Shown here: positions 8,500-15,646 of the stretch, piece by piece
Position numbering within the stretch: position 1 is the stretch's first letter
How the letters are laid out: each line of letters opens with the position of its first letter
NCBI GenBank assembly: GCA_024403585.1
Contig: JAKSRN010000003.1
Location: forward strand, 1-26,623
Direction of reading: 5' to 3'
Length of the DNA stretch: 26,623 nucleotides
DNA from: Lachnospiraceae bacterium
GTDB lineage: Bacteria > Bacillota > Clostridia > Lachnospirales > Lachnospiraceae
Made by a program: the position numbers and the translations under genes
Notes under the pieces: model-generated
What the model saw: the letters and a program-made list of their open reading frames with translations, nothing else
The model's database searches: none
Told to the model about the DNA's origin: nothing

Positions 8500-8844
8500 T
8501 TATCCCTCTTCCCACTCTCGCTCAAAATCTTCCGGAGAATCATAAATCTTATTTCTTTTATTTGTTCTCTCTTCACTCTGTTCTCCAAGCAACAGGGAGG
8601 AAAGTTTTTTCGGGCCTTCTCCTTCACCGTTCCAGAACACATATGACAGTTTGTCGAATATCATTGATAATATCAACGATTCTGTTTTCACATCATATCC
8701 GTCCATTTTCTCCCTGATACGGCTATTGCTTCTTAAACCTGTTGCAAGTGTCGCATATAACAAAACAGGCAGAGTGTCACAGCTTAAAATGCCGTAGACC
8801 TCTGCCATATCACATATCAATTCATCTTCCCCGACAGCAATCAT
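8500..8844 (-). CDS. Tail assembly chaperone, second frame (DUF5361/gpT-like), reached by -1 frameshift
   Basis: The product resembles the DUF5361 family (GEDELICDMAEVYGI near the start, LPVLLYATLATGLRSNSRIR, then a helix and a charged tail). An ATG at 8844 could start it, but no Shine-Dalgarno precedes it. Instead, the open frame continues upstream without a stop to the slippery site at 8862-8868, where the upstream chaperone frame ends. A -1 slip gives ...VKN-LITLAR-MIAVGED..., a fusion of about 223 aa (join of 9170-8862 and 8862-8500). By analogy with lambda gpG/gpGT, the fusion helps load tail-tube subunits on the tape measure, and the unfused form is made in excess. Confidence 0.8.
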   Translation of the reverse strand: MIAVGEDELICDMAEVYGILSCDTLPVLLYATLATGLRSNSRIREKMDGYDVKTESLILSMIFDKLSYVFWNGEGEGPKKLSSLLLGEQSEERTNKRNKIYDSPEDFEREWEEG

Positions 8845-8858
8845 TCTGGCGAGAGTGA

Positions 8859-9170
8859 TCAGTTTTTTACCGGATTAACCGATCTGATAATTTCTGTCAC
8901 TTCTGACTCAAAATCCTCTGCTGTACAATATCCATCATTCAGTTTCCGGATGTGTTCCTCAAGAGCACTAACCTGATCAGAGCCCAGAATAAGATCATAA
9001 GCATCCAGTGCATGACAGATCTGCTGCTGATCAGTCAGCCCAGCTTCAAACATTTTCCCGATTTTTCTTACGGTTCTAATGTCACTGATTGCTCTTACAT
9101 CAACAGAAAACTCAAAACCGCTCTCTGTGACTCCAGTAACTACATTGCATGCTGCATCACTCATAATCAT
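8859..9170 (-). CDS. Tail assembly chaperone, first frame (gpG-like), 103 aa
   Basis: Short acidic protein just after the major tail protein gene and before the tape measure, the place of gpG in siphoviruses. It contains GFEFSVDVRAISDIRTVRKI and the segment DYDLILG-like 'ALDAYDLILGSDQVSALEEH', common in Gram-positive tail chaperones. The last codons are GTA AAA AAC TGA, which hold a canonical A-AAA-AAC slippery heptamer next to the stop. The ATG at 9170 overlaps the major tail stop (ATGA) with AGGAAGGG a few nt upstream; a second ATG two codons on (9164) is also possible. The protein should bind the tape measure during tail assembly. Confidence 0.8.
   Translation of the reverse strand: MIMSDAACNVVTGVTESGFEFSVDVRAISDIRTVRKIGKMFEAGLTDQQQICHALDAYDLILGSDQVSALEEHIRKLNDGYCTAEDFESEVTEIIRSVNPVKN
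8862..8868 (-). promoter_or_regulatory. Programmed -1 ribosomal frameshift site (A AAA AAC)
   Basis: In the first chaperone frame the codons are GTA AAA AAC TGA, so the heptamer A-AAA-AAC is in the exact X-XXY-YYZ phase needed for -1 slippage, with the zero-frame stop immediately after. The -1 frame reads CTG ATC ACT CTC GCC AGA and enters the second frame at its ATG with no stop. Both sequence phase and gene order agree with the known conserved frameshift in tail chaperone genes. Confidence 0.85.
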
Positions 9171-9748
9171 TCACCCTTCCTGCTGAAATAGGTTGCATGC
9201 GTATCAGGCAACCCATTCTTGTTTTTTACCAGCTCACTAGGCATAGCTGAAATTTCCACGCCATATCCGATCGGGTCACCGTCTTTATGTGTGATATCCT
9301 CAGTAAGCTTAGGTTTTCCATCCGGAATAACTGTTCTTGCCTTTCTTCCATCTTTCAGACGTTCGTCAATTACGAATACCCTAGGTTCTACCTCAGCATT
9401 ATTTGCATGTATCTCTTTCAGTGATCCATCCTCATAAGTATCAACGTTTTCATCTCCATAAACCATCTTACACACATCAGGGTTCAAATACTCCATGTAT
9501 TTCATCTTGAAGGTATCTGGTTTACTTGTTTCTCCCTCGAAGATAGTCTGGCCACCCCAGCCTTTCACGCTAGAAGAATCACCGCTGTTACCATTAGCAT
9601 AACCATCCTCTGAAATATAACCAAGAGTAACATATGCCTGGTCCAGCTCCTCATCTACTGTTTTTGGAAGAGCTGTTCCGATCGGCGCCATTCTGATAGC
9701 ACCTGATATGCCAGGCTTTGAGGCAGTTACATTTTTTGTATCGCTCAT
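9167..9748 (-). CDS. Major tail protein, 193 aa
   Basis: Tail tube subunit. It begins MSDTKNVTASKPGISGAIRM, contains AYVTLGYISEDGYANGNSGD near residues 39-58 and KGWGGQTIFEGETSKPDTFK, and continues to a region predicting a single beta-sandwich; this is the usual pattern of Firmicute siphovirus major tail proteins. Length (about 190 aa) is normal. It has a strong AGGAGG 6 nt before ATG, as expected for a highly translated structural gene. The chaperone gene overlaps its stop by 4 nt. Confidence 0.85.
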   Translation of the reverse strand: MSDTKNVTASKPGISGAIRMAPIGTALPKTVDEELDQAYVTLGYISEDGYANGNSGDSSSVKGWGGQTIFEGETSKPDTFKMKYMEYLNPDVCKMVYGDENVDTYEDGSLKEIHANNAEVEPRVFVIDERLKDGRKARTVIPDGKPKLTEDITHKDGDPIGYGVEISAMPSELVKNKNGLPDTHATYFSRKGE

Positions 9749-9757
9749 AATATCCTC

Positions 9758-10093
9758 CTAATAATGTCTTATATTGAAAACAGCCTGATATCTTTCAGCC
9801 TTTATACTTGTATCAGGGAAATGATAATCCGAATTGAGATCACATTTTGTCACCTGATCATGCTCTGTCAGACTTTCCATAGCTGTTTTCACTTTTTCAT
9901 TTAGTAATGCAGCGTCCATCAATAGCGGACCATATGACTGAATCGTAATTGTGGCCGAAAATATGAAATCCTCTTTACCACCACCCGTTTTTTCAACCAG
10001 GACATACTCATTCAGATTCGTATCTTTTTTTACTTTTACCGGCACTGTCAGTTTTTGATCAAGATGCCTTTTTACAATCTCTTCAATGATCAT
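9758..10093 (-). CDS. Tail terminator/completion protein, 111 aa
   Basis: It lies directly before the major tail gene, where the tail terminator (gpU-like) is found. The sequence MIIEEIVKRHLDQKLTVPVK, then ATITIQSYGPLLMDAALLNE, and a final YQAVFNIRHY with alternating strands is the usual alpha/beta layout of such proteins. The terminator caps the tail tube and joins it to the head. It overlaps the preceding gene by 4 nt and has TAGGA close to the ATG. No enzymatic motif is present. Confidence 0.65.
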   Translation of the reverse strand: MIIEEIVKRHLDQKLTVPVKVKKDTNLNEYVLVEKTGGGKEDFIFSATITIQSYGPLLMDAALLNEKVKTAMESLTEHDQVTKCDLNSDYHFPDTSIKAERYQAVFNIRHY

Positions 10094-10329
10094 CGTCCTA
10101 ACGCTTTCAATATTGTGTTGTTTTTTGCATTATCTCTTTTGGCGGCTGCATTATCTGCATACACCATCGCATTTACACGATTTTTTCCTGTGTGAGTATC
10201 CATAGCATATCCGGATCCGCATCTCTGCTGAATTCCAGAAGCTAATTCTTTACACAGAGCCATCATCTCACCTGATTTAAGAAGGTTTCTTACGCCTTCC
10301 CTGTTAAGTTCGATTCTAAAATCACTCAT
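10090..10329 (-). CDS. HK97 gp10-like head-tail joining protein, 79 aa
   Basis: Small protein in the connector block. The pattern MSDFRIELNREGVRNLLKSG, then a helix with ELASGIQQRCG, and THTGKNRVNAMVYADNAAAK ending NNTILKALGR, resembles short members of the HK97 gp10/neck group that precede the tail terminator in Gram-positive phages. GGGTGG lies 6 nt before ATG. It overlaps both neighbours, by 8 nt upstream and 4 nt downstream, which suggests translational coupling. Assignment depends on position and general pattern. Confidence 0.6.
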   Translation of the reverse strand: MSDFRIELNREGVRNLLKSGEMMALCKELASGIQQRCGSGYAMDTHTGKNRVNAMVYADNAAAKRDNAKNNTILKALGR

Positions 10330-10654
10330 ATGATTCCACCCGCACTTTCATATTCCATGGACCTGGAATCAGATTATCAATGCCCTTAATTGGTTTCCCG
10401 ATAATACGGAAAACTTCTCCGAAAAACTCTACTTTTTCTCCTGCAGTCCATATATGTGTATCCTCTTTTGGTATTCCAAGTATATACACCGCCTTTTTCC
10501 CGTACAGATTCAGAGCCTCAATAATCTCCTGCTCTGTAGGTTGCCCCACAAGAACATTTTCAACTTCACATCTTGTCTCTTCATACAGATCTTCATCCAG
10601 GGCATTAACACCCGTTTTTCTCTGCTCATACAGAATTACTGTGATTCCTCTCAT
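10322..10654 (-). CDS. Head closure / head-tail adaptor protein, 110 aa
   Basis: Beta-rich small protein matching the head-tail adaptor layout: MRGITVILYEQRKTGVNALD, then ETRCEVENVLVGQPTEQEII, a middle part with HIWTAGEKVEFFGEVFRIIG, and a final strand MKVRVESYE. The SPP1 gp16-type stopper that closes the connector after packaging has this order. GGAGG is 8 nt before ATG. The gene sits second in the connector set after the Gp15-like connector. Confidence 0.65.
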   Translation of the reverse strand: MRGITVILYEQRKTGVNALDEDLYEETRCEVENVLVGQPTEQEIIEALNLYGKKAVYILGIPKEDTHIWTAGEKVEFFGEVFRIIGKPIKGIDNLIPGPWNMKVRVESYE

Positions 10655-11013
10655 GCCATATCCTCCAGAGGGCTTCTGGCACCGATTCTTTCATTGGCAC
10701 CAAGCAGCTTCTTATCTACCTTTGTCAGATACAGCTCGCCTACAGATCCACCAGAAATGGTCCATGACTGTGCATATCCAAGTCCGGACATACTTCCCTG
10801 AGTCGCTCCTGCAGGTATTCCAACATCAGAGTTGATGGATCTGAGTACCATGTTGCATGATACGACACGCTTTGCTTCAAAGTCTGCCTTCTCATTCACT
10901 GCATCAATAAGCACTGCTGCATCATCCAGCAATGCCCTGTACATAATATGTTCAGACTCAGGAATATGGTTTCTGCTCCTTGCCTGCAGATCTTCAATTG
11001 TAGCGTATGCCAT
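10651..11013 (-). CDS. Head-tail connector (Gp19/Gp15/Gp42-like), 120 aa
   Basis: Residues 1-60 (MAYATIEDLQARSRNHIPES, then LLDDAAVLIDAVNEK) form the helical start, and the C-terminal half has SGLGYAQSWTISGGSVGELY with a final KLLGANERIG. This fits the Gp19/Gp15/Gp42 family, which sits on the portal ring. Three starts are close together: GTG at 11022, ATG at 11019 and ATG at 11013. I chose 11013 because the Shine-Dalgarno AAAAGGG is 8 nt away, while it is too close to the other two. Confidence 0.7.
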   Translation of the reverse strand: MAYATIEDLQARSRNHIPESEHIMYRALLDDAAVLIDAVNEKADFEAKRVVSCNMVLRSINSDVGIPAGATQGSMSGLGYAQSWTISGGSVGELYLTKVDKKLLGANERIGARSPLEDMA

Positions 11014-11018
11014 ACTCA

Positions 11019-11228
11019 TCACCCTTTTCTGTTTCTAGTAGTAGTTCTACCGGTTGTTTTCCCAGATGTTGATCTTTTGGGAGCGGTCTTCTTTGGCTGA
11101 TCCTTCGGAACTGTCTTTTCTTCTGGTTCAGCTGTCGGATCCGTTTCTTTATACGGGATAAAAATAGTTGAGTCCAGTTCTACACCAGACTCAACTACAA
11201 CACCTGTATTTTTGTATAGATACTTCAT
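11019..11228 (-). CDS. Small phage protein between capsid and connector genes, 69 aa
   Basis: Not recognised as a named family, but similar short genes sit in this place in related phages. The N-terminal half (MKYLYKNTGVVVESGVELDS) looks folded, with two strands. The C-terminal half is a disordered basic tail rich in Thr, Lys and Arg (KKTAPKRSTSGKTTGRTTTR), which could bind DNA or the capsid interior. AAAGG lies 6 nt before the ATG, inside the end of the capsid gene region. Function unknown; a minor head component is a reasonable guess. Confidence 0.6.
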   Translation of the reverse strand: MKYLYKNTGVVVESGVELDSTIFIPYKETDPTAEPEEKTVPKDQPKKTAPKRSTSGKTTGRTTTRNRKG

Positions 11229-11236
11229 AGCTGCCT

Positions 11237-12127
11237 TTACTGTTTCAGCAGTTTAGCGAACGCATCATTAGCCAGGATTCCAAGGCCATAAACGATCTCT
11301 AATCTAAGAGCAATCTGGTTCATTCTCTGCAGATCTCCCAGTCCATCAGGATCACCATACTCAATCATATGTGCCATAATAGATCTCTGAACGCCCCATC
11401 TGATTGCATCCCACTGTCCAATGATACCAATAATATCACCTGCTACAGCCAGCTCATTCTTACCGGAAACAGTATCTGATACTGCCGCACTCATTCCCAT
11501 GAACTCTGTCATATTCTGGCCAAAGCCAATTCCTGGGAACAGTTTGTCACCATTTACATTTTTCTGTGTTGCCAGTCCAAAAGAAAGTACTGGATCCATC
11601 GCAATTCCAGACGGTGTATATCCTGCACCAATAACGGCACCAGCTCCTGCTTCTACAAGATTGTCATATTTTCCACCTGCAAGCGTTGCAGAAAGTGTTG
11701 AATCAGCCAGACCATTCGGCACAAGGCTGGAAACAGTTCCTGTAAGCGGATTGATCTTATGAAATCCCACCAGGTCAAGTGCTCTACCCAGCGCAATACC
11801 TCCATTCTCTCCCATATCTTTCAGAACTCCAATCTGTGCATCCTCATCAGCCCACTTTACTTCCTGGGAGAAACGCATTGTTACCTGCAGTTTAAGAGGT
11901 GTAATTGTTTTTGGTGCATAGGTTGTTGGTGTTGGAGACTTCTGTGCCCCCTCCCCTACCAGCTCTGCTTTTGGTGCTCCAGTAAGCACCCATGTTGTTT
12001 CCTTCCCGAATTTCTGCGGCTCAGCTGCGGAAAGTCTTGCGATTGTAGAACCTGTCTGTGCTTTTTTGAAAATTACTGCAGAAATATTGTTCGGTAATTC
12101 AAAGCTAGATGTTAATAATCCTGCCAT
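11237..12127 (-). CDS. Major capsid protein, HK97 fold, 296 aa
   Basis: Main head subunit. It starts MAGLLTSSFELPNNISAVIF, has WVLTGAPKAELVGEGAQKSP in the region after the N-arm, TMRFSQEVKWADEDAQIGVL for the spine/E-loop zone, and an A-domain end of LRLEIVYGLGILANDAFAKL. This order fits HK97-fold capsids of Gram-positive siphoviruses. There is no N-terminal delta domain, in keeping with a separate scaffold gene just upstream. AAGGAG is 10 nt before the ATG. Confidence 0.9.
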   Translation of the reverse strand: MAGLLTSSFELPNNISAVIFKKAQTGSTIARLSAAEPQKFGKETTWVLTGAPKAELVGEGAQKSPTPTTYAPKTITPLKLQVTMRFSQEVKWADEDAQIGVLKDMGENGGIALGRALDLVGFHKINPLTGTVSSLVPNGLADSTLSATLAGGKYDNLVEAGAGAVIGAGYTPSGIAMDPVLSFGLATQKNVNGDKLFPGIGFGQNMTEFMGMSAAVSDTVSGKNELAVAGDIIGIIGQWDAIRWGVQRSIMAHMIEYGDPDGLGDLQRMNQIALRLEIVYGLGILANDAFAKLLKQ

Positions 12128-12141
12128 TTGTTAATTTCTCC

Positions 12142-12633
12142 TTATCCAAATAAATTGCGTGCAAGCTCTCTGTAGTCATCATCACTACTTGAACCAGCTC
12201 CGCCTGATCCGTTGTTACTTGTTCCACCTTTTCTTGTTCCAGGATAACCGTTTGGTTTCGCAAATTTCATAATTGCTTCTGCCTGCTTTTTGCAGTCTTC
12301 CTCGGTGTCACAGGTAAGAAGTTCAACCGGTACTTTGGTTTCAGCTGCAACCTTTTCCCTAACTGTTTTAACCTCATTATCCTTAGTAAGCTTATCAATC
12401 TGCGCCTGAAGTGCATCAGCTCTCTCAGTGGCCTTCTGGAGCTCTGTTTTACCCTCATTCTGCTGCTGATCATACTTACCAGCCTTTTCCTTCAGAGTAT
12501 CGTAATCAGCATATTTTGCTTTTTCCTCGTTAACTCTTTTAGAAATCATTGCGTTTACCTGTTCCTGTGTAAATGTTGTTTCTCCGCTTCCGGATCCTGC
12601 TGCTCCTGCAGCTCCGCCATTATTATCTGCCAT
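12142..12633 (-). CDS. Capsid scaffold protein (DUF4355-like), 163 aa
   Basis: Scaffold needed for procapsid assembly. A Gly/Ala-rich start is followed by FTQEQVNAMISKRVNEEKAK (about 21-40), a coiled coil to about residue 100 (KYDQQQNEGKTELQKATERA), and a final short helix YRELARNLFG that probably touches the capsid. This matches the DUF4355-type scaffold found directly before capsid genes. AAGGAGGG lies 7-8 nt before ATG. The 94 nt between it and the immunity-like gene contain terminator hairpins, so it may rely on read-through from the late operon. Confidence 0.8.
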   Translation of the reverse strand: MADNNGGAAGAAGSGSGETTFTQEQVNAMISKRVNEEKAKYADYDTLKEKAGKYDQQQNEGKTELQKATERADALQAQIDKLTKDNEVKTVREKVAAETKVPVELLTCDTEEDCKKQAEAIMKFAKPNGYPGTRKGGTSNNGSGGAGSSSDDDYRELARNLFG

Positions 12634-12684
12634 GGCTATGCCCTCCTTATGAGTAAAAATCCTCGTTTAAGGCACGAGTTACCA

Positions 12685-12720
12685 ATAAAAAAGCGGCTCT
12701 AACAATAGAGTCGCTTTTAA
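12685..12720 (-). terminator. Terminator-like hairpin between immunity gene and scaffold gene
   Basis: AGCGACTCTA and TAGAGCCGCT (12692-12715, minus strand) form a 10-bp stem with one A-C mismatch and loop TTGT; TTTTTTATT follows on the minus strand. On the plus strand the mismatch becomes a G-U pair and TTTTAA follows, so it may work both ways. A weaker second hairpin CTCGT/ACGAG at 12662-12678 is followed by GATTTTTA on the minus strand. Confidence 0.65.
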
Positions 12721-12727
12721 TAACTGT

Positions 12728-13036
12728 TTATTGACTTAATACCTTATCTTCAAATTCTTTTGGTAGTCTTAAATTATACCTTTCAACATAATGATATAAA
12801 CTAGTGCTCCAGCTAAATTCACCATCCGTCATACCGCCCATCTCAACAGGAAGTGTTTCATTTGTAAAAAAATCAACGGATTTCCCCAAACTGATATATG
12901 TCTTTTTTCCTGACTTTAAATATTTTATTATCTTCTCTTTTCCCTCATATGGCTCCTTTTCAAAATATTCTTTCATTGACGGAAATCCAATGTTTGGAGG
13001 TGCATACTCCGCAAACGCATTTAAGGAAATAGACAT
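12728..13036 (-). CDS. Candidate immunity protein for the MuF-borne toxin, 102 aa
   Basis: Small acidic protein directly behind the toxin-bearing MuF gene (14 nt from its stop). It is not a standard head gene and breaks the usual MuF-scaffold order. The pattern MGGMTDGEFSWSTSLYHYVE, then YNLRLPKEFEDKVL, resembles the C-terminal part of small bacterial immunity proteins that end 'YYVEkYnlrLPeEF'. The start at 13036 (MSISLNAF) has AGAGGTG 6-7 nt upstream; an upstream in-frame GTG at 13045 lies in the ribosome binding site. G+C in the lines I counted here is about 25-40%, against about 45% in the MuF head part. Function is inferred from context. Confidence 0.6.
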   Translation of the reverse strand: MSISLNAFAEYAPPNIGFPSMKEYFEKEPYEGKEKIIKYLKSGKKTYISLGKSVDFFTNETLPVEMGGMTDGEFSWSTSLYHYVERYNLRLPKEFEDKVLSQ

Positions 13037-13050
13037 AATAATCACCTCTT

Positions 13051-14268
13051 TTATGGTTCATAATTTTTCCAGTATCCAGTCTGATTAAAAGAATAATCAA
13101 CCTTACCGTCATTATACCATAAGTCAGCTAGCCATTCATAGTCAGTAATGAACAATTCTCCATTATCACCAACATGAAGTGTTTCAGTTGGCGCTAATAC
13201 ATTTCTTCCAAGTATTTCCGCTAATTCTTTAGCAAATCCATTTTTTTCATTGCCCATTCCGCAAGATAAAAGCCGTATATCTCCTCCTTTATATGTTGGT
13301 TCTTCTCTTATTATATCTGCATACTCTCTTGCACTAAAATAAACATTTTGTCCATTTGTTGACTCATATACCACTTTCCCCTGTTCTGGCGCACCATGAA
13401 TTGCAAAGTCCTCATAACCATCTATTGGTTTTGCTTTTTTTACACGTTCTAATGCATCATCATTAGGATTCATATGATAAACTGACAGTGTCTTTAGTTC
13501 TTTTTTGGCAATCTCAACGTTTAAAGACGCTGATTTCTTTGCAGCCAATTCTCTTCGCAGGATTCTCATGTCAGTATTATCACGACCTTTAGAAGCCCAC
13601 GTTTGTCTACCATTTGCATTTAGAAAATAATCAAAATTTCCCCAGTATTTCTCCTCATCCGGATCAACAATATCCATTATTTTCTGCTGCATCTTCTCCG
13701 GATCATATCCCTCAACCTTCAGATCTCCTTTGAAATCAACGACATACTGGCAATCACAATGTGGATGTATATGATCAGCATGCTTGCCTCTTATGGTATT
13801 CTTTCCTGCTTTCTGCCATCCAATTGCCGAAAGCATCAGACAATATGGGCAGGTGTCACCGTGCGCAACCCACGCAAAATAGGCTCCATCCCTTTTGGCA
13901 TTCTTCAGCATTGTGTCCGCTCCGGTTTGCTTTACCAGACGGCCAACTGTAGCATTAACCTTATTCAGAGACTCTTTCATGGTTCCATATACAGCTTTGG
14001 CCACCTCACCAAATTCCGGAGTATCTGCCATCTCTGCAGGTGGAATTGTTACTCCCTGGGCCTCAGCAATTTTCTCATACATATCACAAGCAAGAGCTCC
14101 AATTGCCTCACCATACTGAGTAGAAAGAGCAAATGCATACTCAAGCAGCGCCTGATCATCACCGAATCCATTCTTCTGGATCCATTTCTGCATCTGATCT
14201 GCTGCCTGCTTACTGATCGCTGACATCTTCCGGATATACTCAGTCCATGCCTTTGTTGATATCATCAT
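13051..14268 (-). CDS. MuF minor head protein with C-terminal toxin-like domain, 405 aa
   Basis: Residues 1-180 are a MuF (SPP1 gp7-like) head morphogenesis domain, with helices to about 120 then DTCPYCLMLSAIGWQKAGKN and the Cys/His motif HPHCDCQYVVDF (168-179). After a linker (about 190-260) comes an extra domain of about 145 residues that MuF proteins alone do not need. It has AIHG (His291) and, 45 residues later, IRLLSCGMG (Cys336), then GFAKELAEILGRNVLAPTET. This recalls the HG...[AS]C pattern of clan CD cysteine peptidases and the C-terminal effector of MuF polymorphic toxins. The gene starts at 14268, with GAGGA 8 nt upstream, and overlaps the portal gene by 29 nt. Head role is secure; toxin activity is inference. 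Confidence 0.75.
   Translation of the reverse strand: MMISTKAWTEYIRKMSAISKQAADQMQKWIQKNGFGDDQALLEYAFALSTQYGEAIGALACDMYEKIAEAQGVTIPPAEMADTPEFGEVAKAVYGTMKESLNKVNATVGRLVKQTGADTMLKNAKRDGAYFAWVAHGDTCPYCLMLSAIGWQKAGKNTIRGKHADHIHPHCDCQYVVDFKGDLKVEGYDPEKMQQKIMDIVDPDEEKYWGNFDYFLNANGRQTWASKGRDNTDMRILRRELAAKKSASLNVEIAKKELKTLSVYHMNPNDDALERVKKAKPIDGYEDFAIHGAPEQGKVVYESTNGQNVYFSAREYADIIREEPTYKGGDIRLLSCGMGNEKNGFAKELAEILGRNVLAPTETLHVGDNGELFITDYEWLADLWYNDGKVDYSFNQTGYWKNYEP
13111..13119 (-). promoter_or_regulatory. Possible extended -10 promoter for the immunity-like gene
   Basis: The minus strand reads TGGTATAAT, a perfect extended -10 (TGn-TATAAT), inside the 3' end of the MuF/toxin gene. Transcription would start near 13104, about 68 nt before the immunity-like ATG. 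No good -35 is seen at 16-18 bp. The bases also encode Trp-Tyr-Asn, so chance is possible. Confidence 0.35.
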
Positions 14269-15646
14269 CTGTAAATTCCTCTTTCAGAATCTTACTTCCT
14301 CTTGCTCTTGCTTCCTGGCTCCTGATTCGGCGGATATCTGCCTGATCAAAACCAATCATCTCAAGAAAAACATCTGTTTCAGCAAATCCTTCTCTTGCTC
14401 CGGCAATTTTGATTGCTGCATCTGCAGTTGATGCTACAGAAGGCATAGACGGATTCTTGAAATGTGCAATGATTTCTTTTGCGTTATCATCCAGTTTATC
14501 CGGAGTTGTATCCAGCTCAATTGCCAGAGCCATCTGGCCAATGGTATAAAGTGCATCAGCATTTCCCACGTTCAGTTCTTCTGCCATACGCACAAGGCTC
14601 TGGCTCTGCGCCAGAATAGCATCACTGCTGGTAGGGTTTGCATCATTTACCACACCAACATCTGTTACTGTTAGACCTGTTGCAGCGGAAAACTGTGTGG
14701 AAAGAATACGCAGCATCTCAACATGTGGGGAGATGCTGCCCTGAGGAAGCTGACCAAATGTAGGTTTCTCTCCCGTCTCGGAATTAACAGTGGAATACAG
14801 AATGGATCCGATATATGTTTTAAATCGCTGGTCAATCAATGTGTCATACTGCTCATCTGATACCCCGAGAAGGTACTTCTGCGGGCTGGTAGCGAATTCC
14901 AGACCAATCGTTGCATTTGCAATGGTTCTTACATAGCCCTGTATCAGCCTTCTGACCGGTTCCTTCAGTCTCGACTGTCCGAATGGCTTATCAGTAGTTG
15001 CATCCCACGCCATAGCCACCATCAGAGGTCTTCCAAATTGATGGTTAGTCCCTTCAGCAATCCAGTGCCCTTTAACTTTGTTCAGTTCCCAGATTGTATT
15101 CTCCGTATGGAAAATAATATTGTCCGGTGACCAGGTTGTGTCATTCTCAGTAAGTCGGCAATCATCGAAAACAAATCCACACTCAATTCTTCCTGATTCA
15201 GCGTCCCATTTTGCTGCTGCGCAATGTGGCCCATAAAAGCGTATTCTTGCATCATTCTTTTTCCCTGATACTGCTGCATATACACCGCCATATTTCAGTT
15301 CTTCTCTGCAGGCTTTTTTGTATTCTGTGATAAGATGATTCCTTCGCATGATGGCATTCATGGTATCTGCATTATTGCCATTGCTACCAACAAAACCATC
15401 AAACATAGATCTTGCAGCAAGTACATCTACGGTCTTAGCACCCCATGCACAACCGATCTGTAGCTTTCCTAGTGTTGGCGGAAGTGCAATTCCAAGATTC
15501 ACCTCATTCAGTGTTATTTTTCCGTTGTAGTATCGTTTTTTTATCCGATTGTTTGACCTGTGATTATTGTAAATATACAAAAGGTCTGTCAGACGTTTTC
15601 TATCCTCGTCCGGCAAACCTTCAACAAAATTGAAATTCAGTTCCAT
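14240..15646 (-). CDS. Portal protein (SPP1 gp6-like), 468 aa
   Basis: Dodecameric DNA gate of the head. It starts with a helix (DEDRKRLTDLLYIYNNHRSN), a typical portal N-terminus, followed by KKRYYNGKITLNEVNLGIAL. Near 200-240 lies GRPLMVAMAWDATTDKPFGQ and then SRLKEPVRRLIQGYVRTIAN, characteristic of the SPP1 Gp6-like family, and near 315-340 SAATGLTVTDVGVVNDANPT with SSDAILAQSQSL. Length is normal. Its ATG overlaps the large terminase stop (TAATG), with GAGGG 8 nt upstream, showing coupled translation. Confidence 0.9.
   Translation of the reverse strand: MELNFNFVEGLPDEDRKRLTDLLYIYNNHRSNNRIKKRYYNGKITLNEVNLGIALPPTLGKLQIGCAWGAKTVDVLAARSMFDGFVGSNGNNADTMNAIMRRNHLITEYKKACREELKYGGVYAAVSGKKNDARIRFYGPHCAAAKWDAESGRIECGFVFDDCRLTENDTTWSPDNIIFHTENTIWELNKVKGHWIAEGTNHQFGRPLMVAMAWDATTDKPFGQSRLKEPVRRLIQGYVRTIANATIGLEFATSPQKYLLGVSDEQYDTLIDQRFKTYIGSILYSTVNSETGEKPTFGQLPQGSISPHVEMLRILSTQFSAATGLTVTDVGVVNDANPTSSDAILAQSQSLVRMAEELNVGNADALYTIGQMALAIELDTTPDKLDDNAKEIIAHFKNPSMPSVASTADAAIKIAGAREGFAETDVFLEMIGFDQADIRRIRSQEARARGSKILKEEFTDDDINKGMD

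Noticed and set aside
8500..8844. Second chaperone frame as an independent gene
   Set aside because: No ribosome binding site and a perfectly phased slippery site upstream; kept as the frameshift extension instead.
10380..10835. Plus-strand open frame opposite the head-tail connector genes
   Set aside because: Antisense to two well-supported connector genes that have good ribosome binding sites; composition is not protein-like.
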